A stretch of 6,076 bases of DNA from CAZRZN01 sp964604565 (GCA_964604565.1 CAZRZN010000258.1:1-6076); one strand, 5' to 3'. Positions 1 through 5,047 are shown, counted from the stretch's first letter. Notes: a model not told the origin generated them from the sequence alone. Translations and numbers: made by a program.

Positions 1-174
1 ACCAAGCTGGTTCTCGATGCGCTGGAGCAGCCCCTTGCTGTGCGCAATCCAGACCGCGATCACCTGACCCACCTTAGTGATCGCGGCGCCCAGGACCTGT
101 CGATCAAGTATTCAGAGCGCCTTGAGGAAGCGCAGATCGGGGCCTCGGTCGGCAGTGTCGGAGATTCCTACGAC
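1..174 (+). pseudogene. IS3-family transposase OrfB fragment (DDE integrase core), truncated at both ends
   Basis: Frame 1 from base 1 reads a degraded piece of the IS3-family OrfB catalytic domain. Recognisable landmarks are LVLDALEQ (residues 3-10), then HLSDRGAQ (24-31), which corresponds to the family's H-S-D-R-G-(S/C)-Q around the second catalytic Asp (D27 here), then SIKYSERLEEA (34-44) and SVGSVGDSYD (49-58). The family consensus continues with N-A-L-A-E and later the catalytic Glu, but here the sequence changes after D58 (base 174) and reaches a stop at 196-198. The 5' part lies beyond the left edge. Changes at conserved positions (S to A and Y to D in the D-R-G-S-Q-Y stretch) suggest decay, or a divergent member. 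The break coincides with the left end of an IS110-family element, so insertion is the likely cause. The family call is firm; the subgroup is not determined. It cannot be an active transposase. Confidence 0.85.
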
Positions 175-185
175 TGTGAATGTGG

Positions 186-330
186 TATTGCAGCCTGATG
201 GCCTGACCCATACTACGATTGACCGCGTATCATTGCGTTGAGGTGTCGCCCATCAGGTTGCCCCGGCAGCGGGCGAGACGTGACTTCATAGGAGCCTGAC
301 GGTCGACGTAACATCACAGTCCTGTCCTCT
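186..330 (+). ncRNA. Candidate IS110 bridge RNA (target- and donor-guide loops)
   Basis: IS110 elements of the IS621 type encode, upstream of the transposase, a structured bridge RNA. One of its loops pairs with the target and the other with the donor ends. Two stems can be paired here by hand. Stem 1 is GCAGCCTGATGG (190-201) with CCATCAGGTTGC (250-261), 12 bp including one G-U; it encloses a 48-nt loop containing CTACGATTG (213-221) and GCGTTG (235-240). CTACGA repeats the IS3 flank at 168-173, as expected of a left target guide. Stem 2 is GACGTGACT (277-285) with AGTCCTGTC (318-326), 8 of 9 paired including one G-U. At its 3' base sits CACAGTC (315-321), the exact reverse complement of the junction GACTGTG (172-178), as expected of a right donor guide. 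Ends, promoter and guide borders are inferred, and an alternative pairing inside loop 1 (ACC 222-224 with GGT 242-244) is possible. Confidence 0.6.
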
Positions 331-369
331 TTGATCGATGCCCGGGCCATTCCAGCGAAGGGGCCTTTC

Positions 370-445
370 ATGGATCACGTGATCATCGGCTTAGACATGC
401 AAAAGAAAACCCACACAGCCGTTGCCATAGATGCGCAGGGCGCCA
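370..445 (+). pseudogene. IS110-family transposase, N-terminal fragment
   Basis: The start chosen is ATG 370, giving M-D-H-V-I-I-G-L-D-M-Q-K-K-T-H-T-A-V-A-I-D-A-Q-G-A. The I-I-G-x-D-x-x-K-x-x-H-x-x-A-x-x-D pattern is the opening strand of the IS110 DEDD (RuvC-like) domain; the Asp at residue 9 corresponds to its first catalytic acid. An in-frame ATG at 331 lies inside the conserved leader and is less likely. The frame stays open to 954, but after about codon 25-28 the translation no longer resembles the family and instead overlaps antisense TPR coding sequence, so the remainder is chance read-through. Intact family members are roughly 300-400 residues, so more than 90 percent is missing, including the Tnp20 (transposase IS116/IS110/IS902) C-terminal domain with its catalytic Ser. 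Confidence 0.75.
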
Positions 446-552
446 CTGTGCTGAGCATCCCTTGCCAGAATGGCGCGATAGCCTGCTTCCGCCTCCTCCA
501 GCGCACCATCGCGATGGGCCGTTGCCGCCCGCGAAAACAGCGCGTCGTTCAT
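445..552 (-). pseudogene. N-terminal fragment of a tetratricopeptide-repeat protein
   Basis: Read on the minus strand from ATG at 552-550, the protein begins M-N-D-A-L-F-S-R-A-A-T-A-H-R-D-G-A-L-E-E-A-E-A-G-Y and continues R-A-I-L-A-R-D-A-Q-H-S-G-A-L. This fits a first TPR motif: small residue at position 8, G after A-x-x-x-x-x-x, E-A-E-x-x-Y, then the D-P-x-H-x-x-A-L turn into the next helix. Proteins with this opening are often TPR proteins fused to sulfotransferase or glycosyltransferase domains, but nothing here decides that. An AGGA lies about 10 bases upstream of the ATG (near 562-565, minus strand). An in-frame ATG further upstream, at 619-621, has no comparable support. After about 35 codons the gene is cut where the IS110 remnant begins; the break is blurred over roughly 435-450 because both readings look plausible there. 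Not functional as it stands. Confidence 0.6.
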
Positions 553-619
553 CGTCTGGTATCCTGTGCAAACTGCTTTCGGTACATCAGGGGATCCGCG
601 CCGCTTTCCGGCTCGGTTC

Positions 620-686
620 AAGCGACAAAATCACTTACCATGGACAAATTGTTAGCCTTCGGCGGTCCCGGGCACAATTGTCATGG
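620..686. repeat. Two neighbouring imperfect inverted repeats upstream of the TPR fragment
   Basis: The first dyad is AAGCGA (620-625) and TCACTT (631-636), 5 of 6 complementary around a 5-base spacer. The second has arms CCATGGACAAATTG (638-651) and CAATTGTCATGG (675-686), which agree apart from two single-base indels and flank a GC-rich 23-base spacer. They could be operator-like sites for the minus-strand TPR gene, or part of an old insertion sequence end. No known motif is recognised, and a function is not claimed. Confidence 0.3.
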
Positions 687-811
687 TCCAGCCCTCATTG
701 CCAGAAAGTCGATAACGCGACCTGTTTGGCTGCGGCATTGCCATCGACCCTTCCGTGATCTTTTCGCTCATCCGAAAACTGAAATCCGCTTAGGGCTGCG
801 TCACAGGATCT

Positions 812-825
812 GGCGCTGTTGCAAA
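812..825 (+). repeat. IS6/IS26-like terminal inverted repeat, solitary
   Basis: GGCGCTGTTGCAAA differs from the IS26 terminal repeat GGCACTGTTGCAAA at one base, and IS6-family ends of this type are common in alphaproteobacteria. In this orientation the element interior would lie to the right (826 onward), but no IS6 transposase sequence is recognisable there, and no second copy of the repeat is seen before tetR. It may be the scar of a decayed or deleted IS6-family copy. A chance match is not excluded, but 13 of 14 bases inside a mobile-element-rich stretch is notable. Confidence 0.4.
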
Positions 826-985
826 CAATCAAAACCGAGAACACCAAGCCAAAGCATCCGCTGGCCAATAGCTTGCTGGATTGCATGGTTCTTCTTTGAG
901 AAAGTGGCGGGCCATCTTCGCTCCGGGAGGAAAACGCGAAGGCATAACAAATAGGGCGTGTCGATCGGGTGTTGGACCGGCTTCC

Positions 986-1015
986 TTGCCCGAACTGAAC
1001 TGATCGGTTTATAGT
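986..1015 (+). promoter_or_regulatory. Probable sigma-70-type promoter of the tetR-fghA unit
   Basis: TTGCCC (986-991) serves as -35 and TATAGT (1010-1015) as -10, with an 18-bp spacer. The -10 differs from the consensus at one base and the -35 at two. Transcription would begin near 1022, leaving a very short leader before the start codon at 1039. An operator-like dyad overlaps the spacer and the first bases of the -10 box. Confidence 0.55.
996..1011. promoter_or_regulatory. Candidate operator for the adjacent TetR-family regulator
   Basis: TGAACTGATCGGTTTA is an imperfect palindrome centred between 1003 and 1004, with 6 of 8 base pairs symmetrical. It lies between the -35 and -10 boxes and touches the -10. 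TetR-family dimers typically bind dyads of about this size in their own promoter and block RNA polymerase, so autorepression is the natural reading. The octamer CTGATCGG at its core (1000-1007) recurs at 1661-1668, just before fghA. Confidence 0.45.
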
Positions 1016-1038
1016 GGCGACCCTAGGGGAGGATCGGA

Positions 1039-1653
1039 ATGACCGCAGAAACGCTTGTCCGCAAGGGGCGCAAGTTTGAACAAGTGCTGGACGGCGCGCG
1101 CGAAGTCTTTCTCCGCGACGGGTTCGAAGGCGCCAGCGTCGATGAGATCGCCCGCGAATCCGGTGTCTCCAAAGCGACCCTTTACAGCTACTTTCCCGAC
1201 AAGCGGTTGTTGTTCATCGAGGTCGCAACGGCCCAGTGCCGCCAGCAGGCGGACGAAGCCGTGCTCATGATCGACATGAACCGCCCCCCGCAGGAGGTTC
1301 TTGCACAGGCAGGCCACAAGTTTCTGAATTTTCTCTATTCGGACTTCGGGCAGCGGATATTCAAGATCTGCGTCGCGGAGTCCGATCGTTTTCCGGAATT
1401 GGGCCGACAGTTTTACCAGAGCGGTCCGATGATCATGCGCCGCGTCATGACCGATTACCTCAGCGCGGCGCGCGACCGCGGGGAACTGCGGATCGACGAC
1501 ATGGACCTCGCCGCGGACCAGTTTGCCGAACTCTGCAAGGCAGATCTTTGGCCAAAGCTGGTATTTGGCCTGAAAAGCAGCTTTTCCGATGCGGAAATTG
1601 CCCGCGTGGTGGATGGTGCCGTCCAAACGTTCATGGCACGGTATGGCGCATAA
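1039..1653 (+). CDS. TetR/AcrR-family transcriptional regulator
   Basis: 204-residue protein of the usual TetR-family size. Residues 12-58 form the N-terminal DNA-binding domain: the A-R-E-V-F-L-R-D-G-F-E-G-A-S-V-D-E-I-A segment (20-38), then the recognition-helix region G-V-S-K-A-T-L-Y-S-Y-F-P-D-K (42-55), a textbook TetR signature. The C-terminal half (from about 85) is the ligand and dimer domain; the stretch R-I-F-K-I-C-V-A-E-S-D-R-F-P-E-L (106-121) resembles the AefR-like/TetR_C type seen in many proteobacterial regulators. The start ATG 1039 is preceded by a strong GGGGAGGA (1026-1033). The gene stops 30 bp before fghA on the same strand, so control of fghA, perhaps in response to an aldehyde or a thiol adduct, is inferred from position; the ligand is unknown. 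It is probably a repressor of its own promoter through the dyad at 996-1011. Confidence 0.9.
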   Translation: MTAETLVRKGRKFEQVLDGAREVFLRDGFEGASVDEIARESGVSKATLYSYFPDKRLLFIEVATAQCRQQADEAVLMIDMNRPPQEVLAQAGHKFLNFLYSDFGQRIFKICVAESDRFPELGRQFYQSGPMIMRRVMTDYLSAARDRGELRIDDMDLAADQFAELCKADLWPKLVFGLKSSFSDAEIARVVDGAVQTFMARYGA

Positions 1654-1686
1654 CCTGCGCCTGATCGGCCGTATCTGGGAGATATG

Positions 1687-2517
1687 ATGAAGACCCTTTC
1701 CGAGAATCTGTGTTTTGGTGGCGTGCAAGGCGTCTATTCACACCCATCACGGGCCTGCGCCTGCGACATGACCTTTGGGCTCTATCTGCCCGAAGAGGCG
1801 GCGCATGTGCCGGTGCCGGTCCTGTGGTATCTTTCGGGCCTGACCTGCACGCATGAAAATGCCATGGTAAAGGCCGGGGCACAGGGCTGGGCTGCTGAAC
1901 ACGGGGTCGCGCTGATCTTTCCCGACACCTCGCCCCGAGGTGAGGGCGTTGCCGATGACGAGGCCTATGACCTGGGACAGGGCGCAGGGTTCTACGTGAA
2001 CGCGACGCAGGACCCCTGGGCGCCGCATTTCCGCATGTGGGACTACCTTGCGGAAGAACTGCCCGCGGTCGTGGCCGAGCATTTCGCGCTCGACATGACG
2101 CGTCAGGCCATATCCGGGCACAGCATGGGCGGACATGGGGCGCTGACGCTGGCGATGGGATTGCCGGGGCGTTTCGCCTCGGTGTCGGCCTTTGCGCCCA
2201 TTGCACATCCCATGACCAGCGACTGGGGCCGCAAGCAGCTGGGCGCATACCTTGGCCCGGATGAGGCGGAGTGGGCGCCGCATGATGCGACGCTGATGAT
2301 GCGCCAAGATGGTTTTGACGGTCCGGTCCTGATTGATCAGGGGGCCAGCGATCAATTCCTTGATCTGCTCAAACCCGAAGCGCTGGCCGAAGCCATGACC
2401 GCCCGTCGGCAGGACGGCGCCTTCCGCATGCAGAAAGGCTATGATCACAGCTATTTCTTTGTCTCGACCTTCATGGAAGACCACGTTGCCTTTCACGCTG
2501 CCGCGCTGATGGGCTGA
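1687..2517 (+). CDS. fghA: S-formylglutathione hydrolase
   Basis: Cytosolic alpha/beta-hydrolase of the esterase D family that hydrolyses S-formylglutathione to formate and glutathione, the second step of glutathione-dependent formaldehyde oxidation after S-(hydroxymethyl)glutathione dehydrogenase. At 276-277 residues it is of normal family length. Numbering from ATG 1684: the oxyanion and active-site region S-G-L-T-C-T-H-E-N (51-59) carries the conserved Cys55; the nucleophile elbow G-H-S-M-G-G-H-G-A-L (145-154) carries Ser147; Asp223 in D-Q-G-A-S-D-Q-F-L and His255 in G-Y-D-H-S-Y-F-F complete the triad. Two ATGs stand in tandem (1684 and 1687); GGGAG at 1677-1681 leaves 2 or 5 bases, which favours 1687. 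It lies 30 bp behind the tetR gene, probably co-transcribed. The dehydrogenase partner (frmA/flhA/adhI), often next door in Rhodobacteraceae, is not in the window; the DNA upstream is mobile-element debris. Confidence 0.95.
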   Translation: MKTLSENLCFGGVQGVYSHPSRACACDMTFGLYLPEEAAHVPVPVLWYLSGLTCTHENAMVKAGAQGWAAEHGVALIFPDTSPRGEGVADDEAYDLGQGAGFYVNATQDPWAPHFRMWDYLAEELPAVVAEHFALDMTRQAISGHSMGGHGALTLAMGLPGRFASVSAFAPIAHPMTSDWGRKQLGAYLGPDEAEWAPHDATLMMRQDGFDGPVLIDQGASDQFLDLLKPEALAEAMTARRQDGAFRMQKGYDHSYFFVSTFMEDHVAFHAAALMG

Positions 2518-2544
2518 GACTCGGTCATGACCTGACCAATGGTT

Positions 2545-2576
2545 CCGGGACCGGCGGTGATCCGCTGGACCGGTTT
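2545..2576 (+). terminator. Hairpin after fghA, possible intrinsic terminator
   Basis: A stem of CCGGCGG (2551-2557) with CCGCTGG (2562-2568), all seven paired counting one G-U, closes a TGAT loop. An outer CCGG (2545-2548) / CCGG (2570-2573) clamp is separated by a small bulge. Only three T follow (2574-2576), so termination may be weak or assisted by Rho. It lies 28 bases after the fghA stop and separates fghA from the next unit. Confidence 0.45.
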
Positions 2577-2645
2577 GGAGACGGGTTGCCCCGAGCGGCA
2601 GTATAGGCGAACGCCGCGTGTGCCGCCCCGTCAGGAAGGACCCGC

Positions 2646-3101
2646 ATGACGGTATACATCGATGCAGACGCCTGCCCGGTCAAGTCAGAGGCTGAAAAGG
2701 TCGCCACGCGACACGGGGTGCGCATGGTGCTTGTCGCCAACAGCGGCTTGCGCCCATCGCGCAACCCGCTGGTCACGATGCAGATTGTGGCAGACGGCCC
2801 GGATGAGGCTGACAAATGGATCGCGGAACGCGCGGGCAAGGGCGATGTGGTGGTGACCACCGATATTCCTCTTGCCGCGAAATGCGTCGAGGCGGGCGCG
2901 CAGGTCCTGCGTCCCGACGGCTCCGCGCTGAGTGCCGCCAACATCGGCCAGCAACTGGCGATGCGCGACCTCATGACGGACCTGCGCGCGGCGGACCCGT
3001 TTCGTCAGGGCGGTGGCAAGGGCTTTACAAAAGCTGATCGGAGCCGTTTCCTCGACGCGCTGGAACAGGCCTTGAGACAGGCAGCGAGAGAGGTGAAATG
3101 A
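2646..3101 (+). CDS. yaiI: UPF0178 / YaiI-YqxD family protein (DUF188, PIN-like)
   Basis: 151 residues, full length for the family. The N-terminal Y-I-D-A-D-A-C-P-V-K (4-13) with acidic Asp6 and Asp8 and Cys10, the central V-V-T-T-D-I-P-L-A (69-77) with Asp73, and the C-terminal D-P-F-R-x-G-G-x-K-x-F-x-x-x-D-R-S-R-F-L (117-136) are all hallmarks of DUF188. The fold is grouped with PIN-like nucleases because the conserved acids could bind a metal, but no biochemical role is established to my knowledge; nuclease activity is a hypothesis. ATG 2646 has AGGAAGGA at 2633-2640 with good spacing. The stop codon overlaps the start of the next gene (ATGA, 3098-3101), indicating translational coupling with the HAD hydrolase. 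Upstream, TATAGG at 2602-2607 may be a -10, but no good -35 stands at the right distance. Confidence 0.9.
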   Translation: MTVYIDADACPVKSEAEKVATRHGVRMVLVANSGLRPSRNPLVTMQIVADGPDEADKWIAERAGKGDVVVTTDIPLAAKCVEAGAQVLRPDGSALSAANIGQQLAMRDLMTDLRAADPFRQGGGKGFTKADRSRFLDALEQALRQAAREVK

Positions 3102-3718
3102 CAATTCAGGCAGTGATCTTCGACATCGGAAACGTCCTGATCGAATGGCAGCCCGAACGATTTTACGATGCCCGGATCGGAGAGACGCGCCGCCGCGCCA
3201 TGTTCGAGCAGCTTGATCTGCATGGCATGAACGACATCATCGACCGTGGCGGCGATTTTCGTGCAACCGTCTACGACTGGGCCGAAAAGACACCGGAATG
3301 GGCAGAAGAAATCCGCCTCTGGCACGATGACTGGCTGGCCATGGCGCGGCCCGTGATCCCGCATTCCGTGCGCTTGATGCGGGCCCTGCGGGACAGGGGC
3401 ATCCCGGTTTGCGCGCTCACCAACTTTGGCATCGGGACATGGGCCATCGCCACGCCGGCCTATGATTTCCTGAATGAATTCGACCATGCGTTTGTCAGTG
3501 GCCACATGGGCGTCATCAAGCCGGAGCCGGAGATCTACCGTATGGTCGAAACCGAACTGGGCCTCCCCGGAGAGTCCATCTTGTTCACCGACGACAAGGC
3601 CGAAAACGTCGCCGCGGCGCAAACGCGCGGATGGAAGGGGCATCTGTTCACAGGCCCCGAAGGCTGGTCACAGCGGTTGGTGGTGGAAGGGCTGCTCAGC
3701 CCCGATGCCGCGCGGTGA
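3098..3718 (+). CDS. HAD-superfamily hydrolase, subfamily IA (YihX-like)
   Basis: 206-residue cytosolic phosphatase-type HAD protein. Motif I is F-D-I-G-N-V (8-13) with nucleophile Asp9; motif II is A-L-T-N (106-109) with Thr108; motif III is Lys141 in G-V-I-K-P-E-P-E-I-Y; motif IV is F-T-D-D-K-A-E-N (163-170) with Asp165 and Asp166. The helical cap lies between about residues 15 and 85. The position two after the nucleophile, usually the acid/base Asp, is Gly11; the same D-x-G-N form occurs in the YihX group (YihX is a glucose-1-phosphate phosphatase), so this probably marks the subgroup rather than inactivation. The substrate cannot be read from the sequence. ATG 3098 overlaps the yaiI stop; AGAGAGG at 3087-3093 lies inside the end of yaiI and provides the ribosome binding site. 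Likely one operon with yaiI. Confidence 0.9.
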   Translation: MTIQAVIFDIGNVLIEWQPERFYDARIGETRRRAMFEQLDLHGMNDIIDRGGDFRATVYDWAEKTPEWAEEIRLWHDDWLAMARPVIPHSVRLMRALRDRGIPVCALTNFGIGTWAIATPAYDFLNEFDHAFVSGHMGVIKPEPEIYRMVETELGLPGESILFTDDKAENVAAAQTRGWKGHLFTGPEGWSQRLVVEGLLSPDAAR

Positions 3719-3842
3719 CGGTGGCCGACGCGGGTCCCTTATGGCCTGCCGCAGCCTTTTCATACCGCACCCTTGCACTGGCTGGACTGGTGCATGCCAC
3801 CTCGCGCTACTAAACTGGGCGATGACGCGCTAAGGGAAGGAA

Positions 3843-4907
3843 ATGACCAGCATACACGATGTCTATCAGGCCCGTGTCGCCGAGGGACGGATCAAGCCTG
3901 ACGCTGCCCAGATCGCCATCCTGCCGGCGTTTGAACGCTTGCGCGCGGATCTTGCGCGACCGGTGAAACGCGGGTTCTTTCGCCGGACGCCCGACGCGCC
4001 GAAGGGACTGTATCTGTGGGGTGGGGTCGGGCGCGGCAAATCCATGTTGATGGATCTGTTCGTCGACACGCTGGATGTTCCGGCGCGCCGTGTGCATTTC
4101 CACGCCTTCATGCAGGAAATCCAGAGGGACTTGCACCGCCTGCGCAAGATGGACGTGGAGGACCCTATCAAACCCGCCGCCAAGGCGGTCAGCGACTCGG
4201 TCCGTGTGCTGGCCTTCGACGAAATGCAGATCACCGACATTGCCGACGCGATGATCGTCGGCCGCCTTTTCGAACAGCTGTTTCAGGCGGGGACAACGGT
4301 TATCACCACGTCGAACCGGGTGCCTGACGACCTGTATAAGGATGGTCTGAACCGAAAACTCTTTCTGCCCTTCATCGCCTTGCTCAAGGAGCGGATGGTC
4401 GTTCGCGATCTGACGTCCGAGCGGGATCACCGGCAGGACCGTCTTGCCGGTGAGAAGGTCTATTTCACCCCGCCAGATGCCGAAGCGCGCAAACGCATCG
4501 ATGCCCTGTGGGAGGAATTGACGCATGGACTGGAAGAGCATCTGACGTTGCACGTTCAGGGCCGCGAGGTTGACTTGCCGCGCTATCACAACGGCGTCGC
4601 GCGGGCGAGCTTTTACGATCTCTGCGGACGGATGCTTGGCCCTGCGGATTATCTCAAGCTGGCCGAGAGCGTGCGCGTGCTGATCATCGAGAACATCCCG
4701 CAACTCTCGCGCCGGAATTTCAACGAGGCGAAGCGGTTCGTGACCCTGATCGACACGCTCTACGAGGCGCGGGTAAAGCTGATCGCCTCTGCCGCTGCGA
4801 GTCCCGAGATGCTGTATATCGAGGGGACTGGCAGTTTCGAATTCGAACGCACCGCCTCGCGCCTGCGCGAGATGCAGGCGGCCGATTGGGCGGTGGACGC
4901 GGGCTGA
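3843..4907 (+). CDS. zapE: Cell division protein ZapE (AFG1-family ATPase)
   Basis: 354-residue P-loop ATPase of the AFG1/LACE1/ZapE family, full length. Features in order: N-terminal Y-Q-A-R-V-A-E-G-x-I-K-P-D-x-A-Q (8-23); G-L-Y-L-W-G-G-V-G-R-G-K-S (55-67) as Walker A; H-F-H-A-F-M (85-90); L-A-F-D-E (123-127) as Walker B with Asp126 and Glu127; the sensor-1-like T-T-S-N (155-158) followed by R-V-P-D-D-L-Y; and the C-terminal F-E-R-T-A-S-R-L-x-E-M (334-344). In E. coli ZapE associates with FtsZ at constriction and matters under stress; mitochondrial AFG1 proteins help in protein quality control. ATG 3843 is preceded by AGGGAAGG (3833-3840). The 124-bp gap before it contains no clear promoter, so either a weak promoter or read-through from the HAD gene serves it. 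It converges with clpB. Confidence 0.95.
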   Translation: MTSIHDVYQARVAEGRIKPDAAQIAILPAFERLRADLARPVKRGFFRRTPDAPKGLYLWGGVGRGKSMLMDLFVDTLDVPARRVHFHAFMQEIQRDLHRLRKMDVEDPIKPAAKAVSDSVRVLAFDEMQITDIADAMIVGRLFEQLFQAGTTVITTSNRVPDDLYKDGLNRKLFLPFIALLKERMVVRDLTSERDHRQDRLAGEKVYFTPPDAEARKRIDALWEELTHGLEEHLTLHVQGREVDLPRYHNGVARASFYDLCGRMLGPADYLKLAESVRVLIIENIPQLSRRNFNEAKRFVTLIDTLYEARVKLIASAAASPEMLYIEGTGSFEFERTASRLREMQAADWAVDAG

Positions 4908-4998
4908 GACATGCGCCATCGGGGTATGGATGCGACGGAACAGCCTCTGCCCGGTCCGATGCCTGCGCGTGGCGGGTGGCATTCATGTTCAAGCACGC

Positions 4999-5027
4999 AA
5001 AAAAGGCGGGGAAATTCCCCGCCTTTT
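4999..5027. terminator. Bidirectional intrinsic terminator between zapE and clpB
   Basis: AAAAGGCGGGG (5001-5011) and CCCCGCCTTTT (5017-5027) form a perfect 11-bp stem around AAATT. Six A (4999-5004) give a six-U tail in the clpB direction, and four T (5024-5027) a shorter one in the zapE direction. It lies 93 bases after the zapE stop and 20 bases beyond the clpB stop, so it serves both convergent genes and probably more efficiently clpB. Confidence 0.9.
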
Positions 5028-5047
5028 CAACCCTTATTGGCTGACGC

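Larger units (their letters stand above)
172..445 (+). mobile_element. IS110-family element remnant: left end plus start of transposase
   Basis: The remnant comprises a non-coding leader of about 195 bp followed by the first codons of a DEDD-type transposase, which is the layout of the IS110 group (RNA-coding left end upstream of tnp). It lies in the same orientation as the IS3 fragment it interrupts. The left boundary is placed where IS3 coding similarity ends, at about 172-178; IS110 elements usually lack terminal inverted repeats and make no or minimal target duplication, so the exact base is uncertain. The right part of the element is missing: transposase similarity gives way to antisense TPR-protein sequence at about 435-450, with no recognisable element end there. 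A deletion or recombination after insertion is inferred. The element cannot move by itself, because it lacks the catalytic C-terminal Ser domain and the right end. Confidence 0.75.
553..985. other. Gene-free stretch between the TPR gene start and the tetR promoter
   Basis: No convincing gene is seen on either strand. The left part (553 to about 700) is probably the former upstream region of the broken TPR gene and contains two imperfect dyads. The middle holds an IS6/IS26-like terminal repeat at 812-825. The plus-strand frame running through to 954 and a 63-codon minus-strand frame at 695-886 have no recognisable motifs. The base composition looks less GC-rich than the genes to the right, in keeping with patched mobile or decayed DNA, but this was judged by eye only. 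Confidence 0.6.

Noticed and set aside
695..886. Minus-strand 63-codon frame with a hydrophobic, signal-peptide-like start (S-K-L-L-A-S-G-C-F-G-L-V-F-S-V-L-I-V)
   Set aside because: No ribosome binding site stands out, the part after the hydrophobic stretch has no known motif, and it runs across the IS6-like repeat, so chance is more likely than a small exported protein.
331..954. Long plus-strand frame of 207 codons as one real gene
   Set aside because: Only about the first 25 codons after ATG 370 look like IS110 transposase; the rest overlaps antisense TPR coding sequence and gene-free DNA and shows no family features.
1009..1728. Minus-strand frame of 239 codons opposite tetR
   Set aside because: Shadow of the TetR gene; it also crosses the tetR promoter and the fghA start, and shows no motif.
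1747..2496. Long minus-strand frame opposite fghA (249 codons)
   Set aside because: It is the antisense shadow of a gene with complete catalytic motifs on the plus strand, which is common in GC-rich genomes.
2586..2607. Promoter before yaiI (TTGCCC at 2586-2591 with TATAGG at 2602-2607)
   Set aside because: The spacer would be only 10 bp, too short for a sigma-70 promoter, and no better -35 pairs with this -10.
3773..3816. Promoter before zapE (TTGCAC at 3773-3778 with TAAACT at 3811-3816)
   Set aside because: The spacing of 32 bp is far outside the usual range; alternative hexamers match the consensus poorly.
3810..4982. Long minus-strand frame opposite zapE (390 codons)
   Set aside because: The plus strand encodes a full-length ZapE with Walker motifs; the antisense frame has no recognisable domain and even spans the zapE start and stop regions.
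4911..4998. Possible small plus-strand gene starting just after zapE at ATG 4911
   Set aside because: The frame runs through the terminator hairpin into antisense clpB, lacks a ribosome binding site independent of the zapE end, and has no motif.
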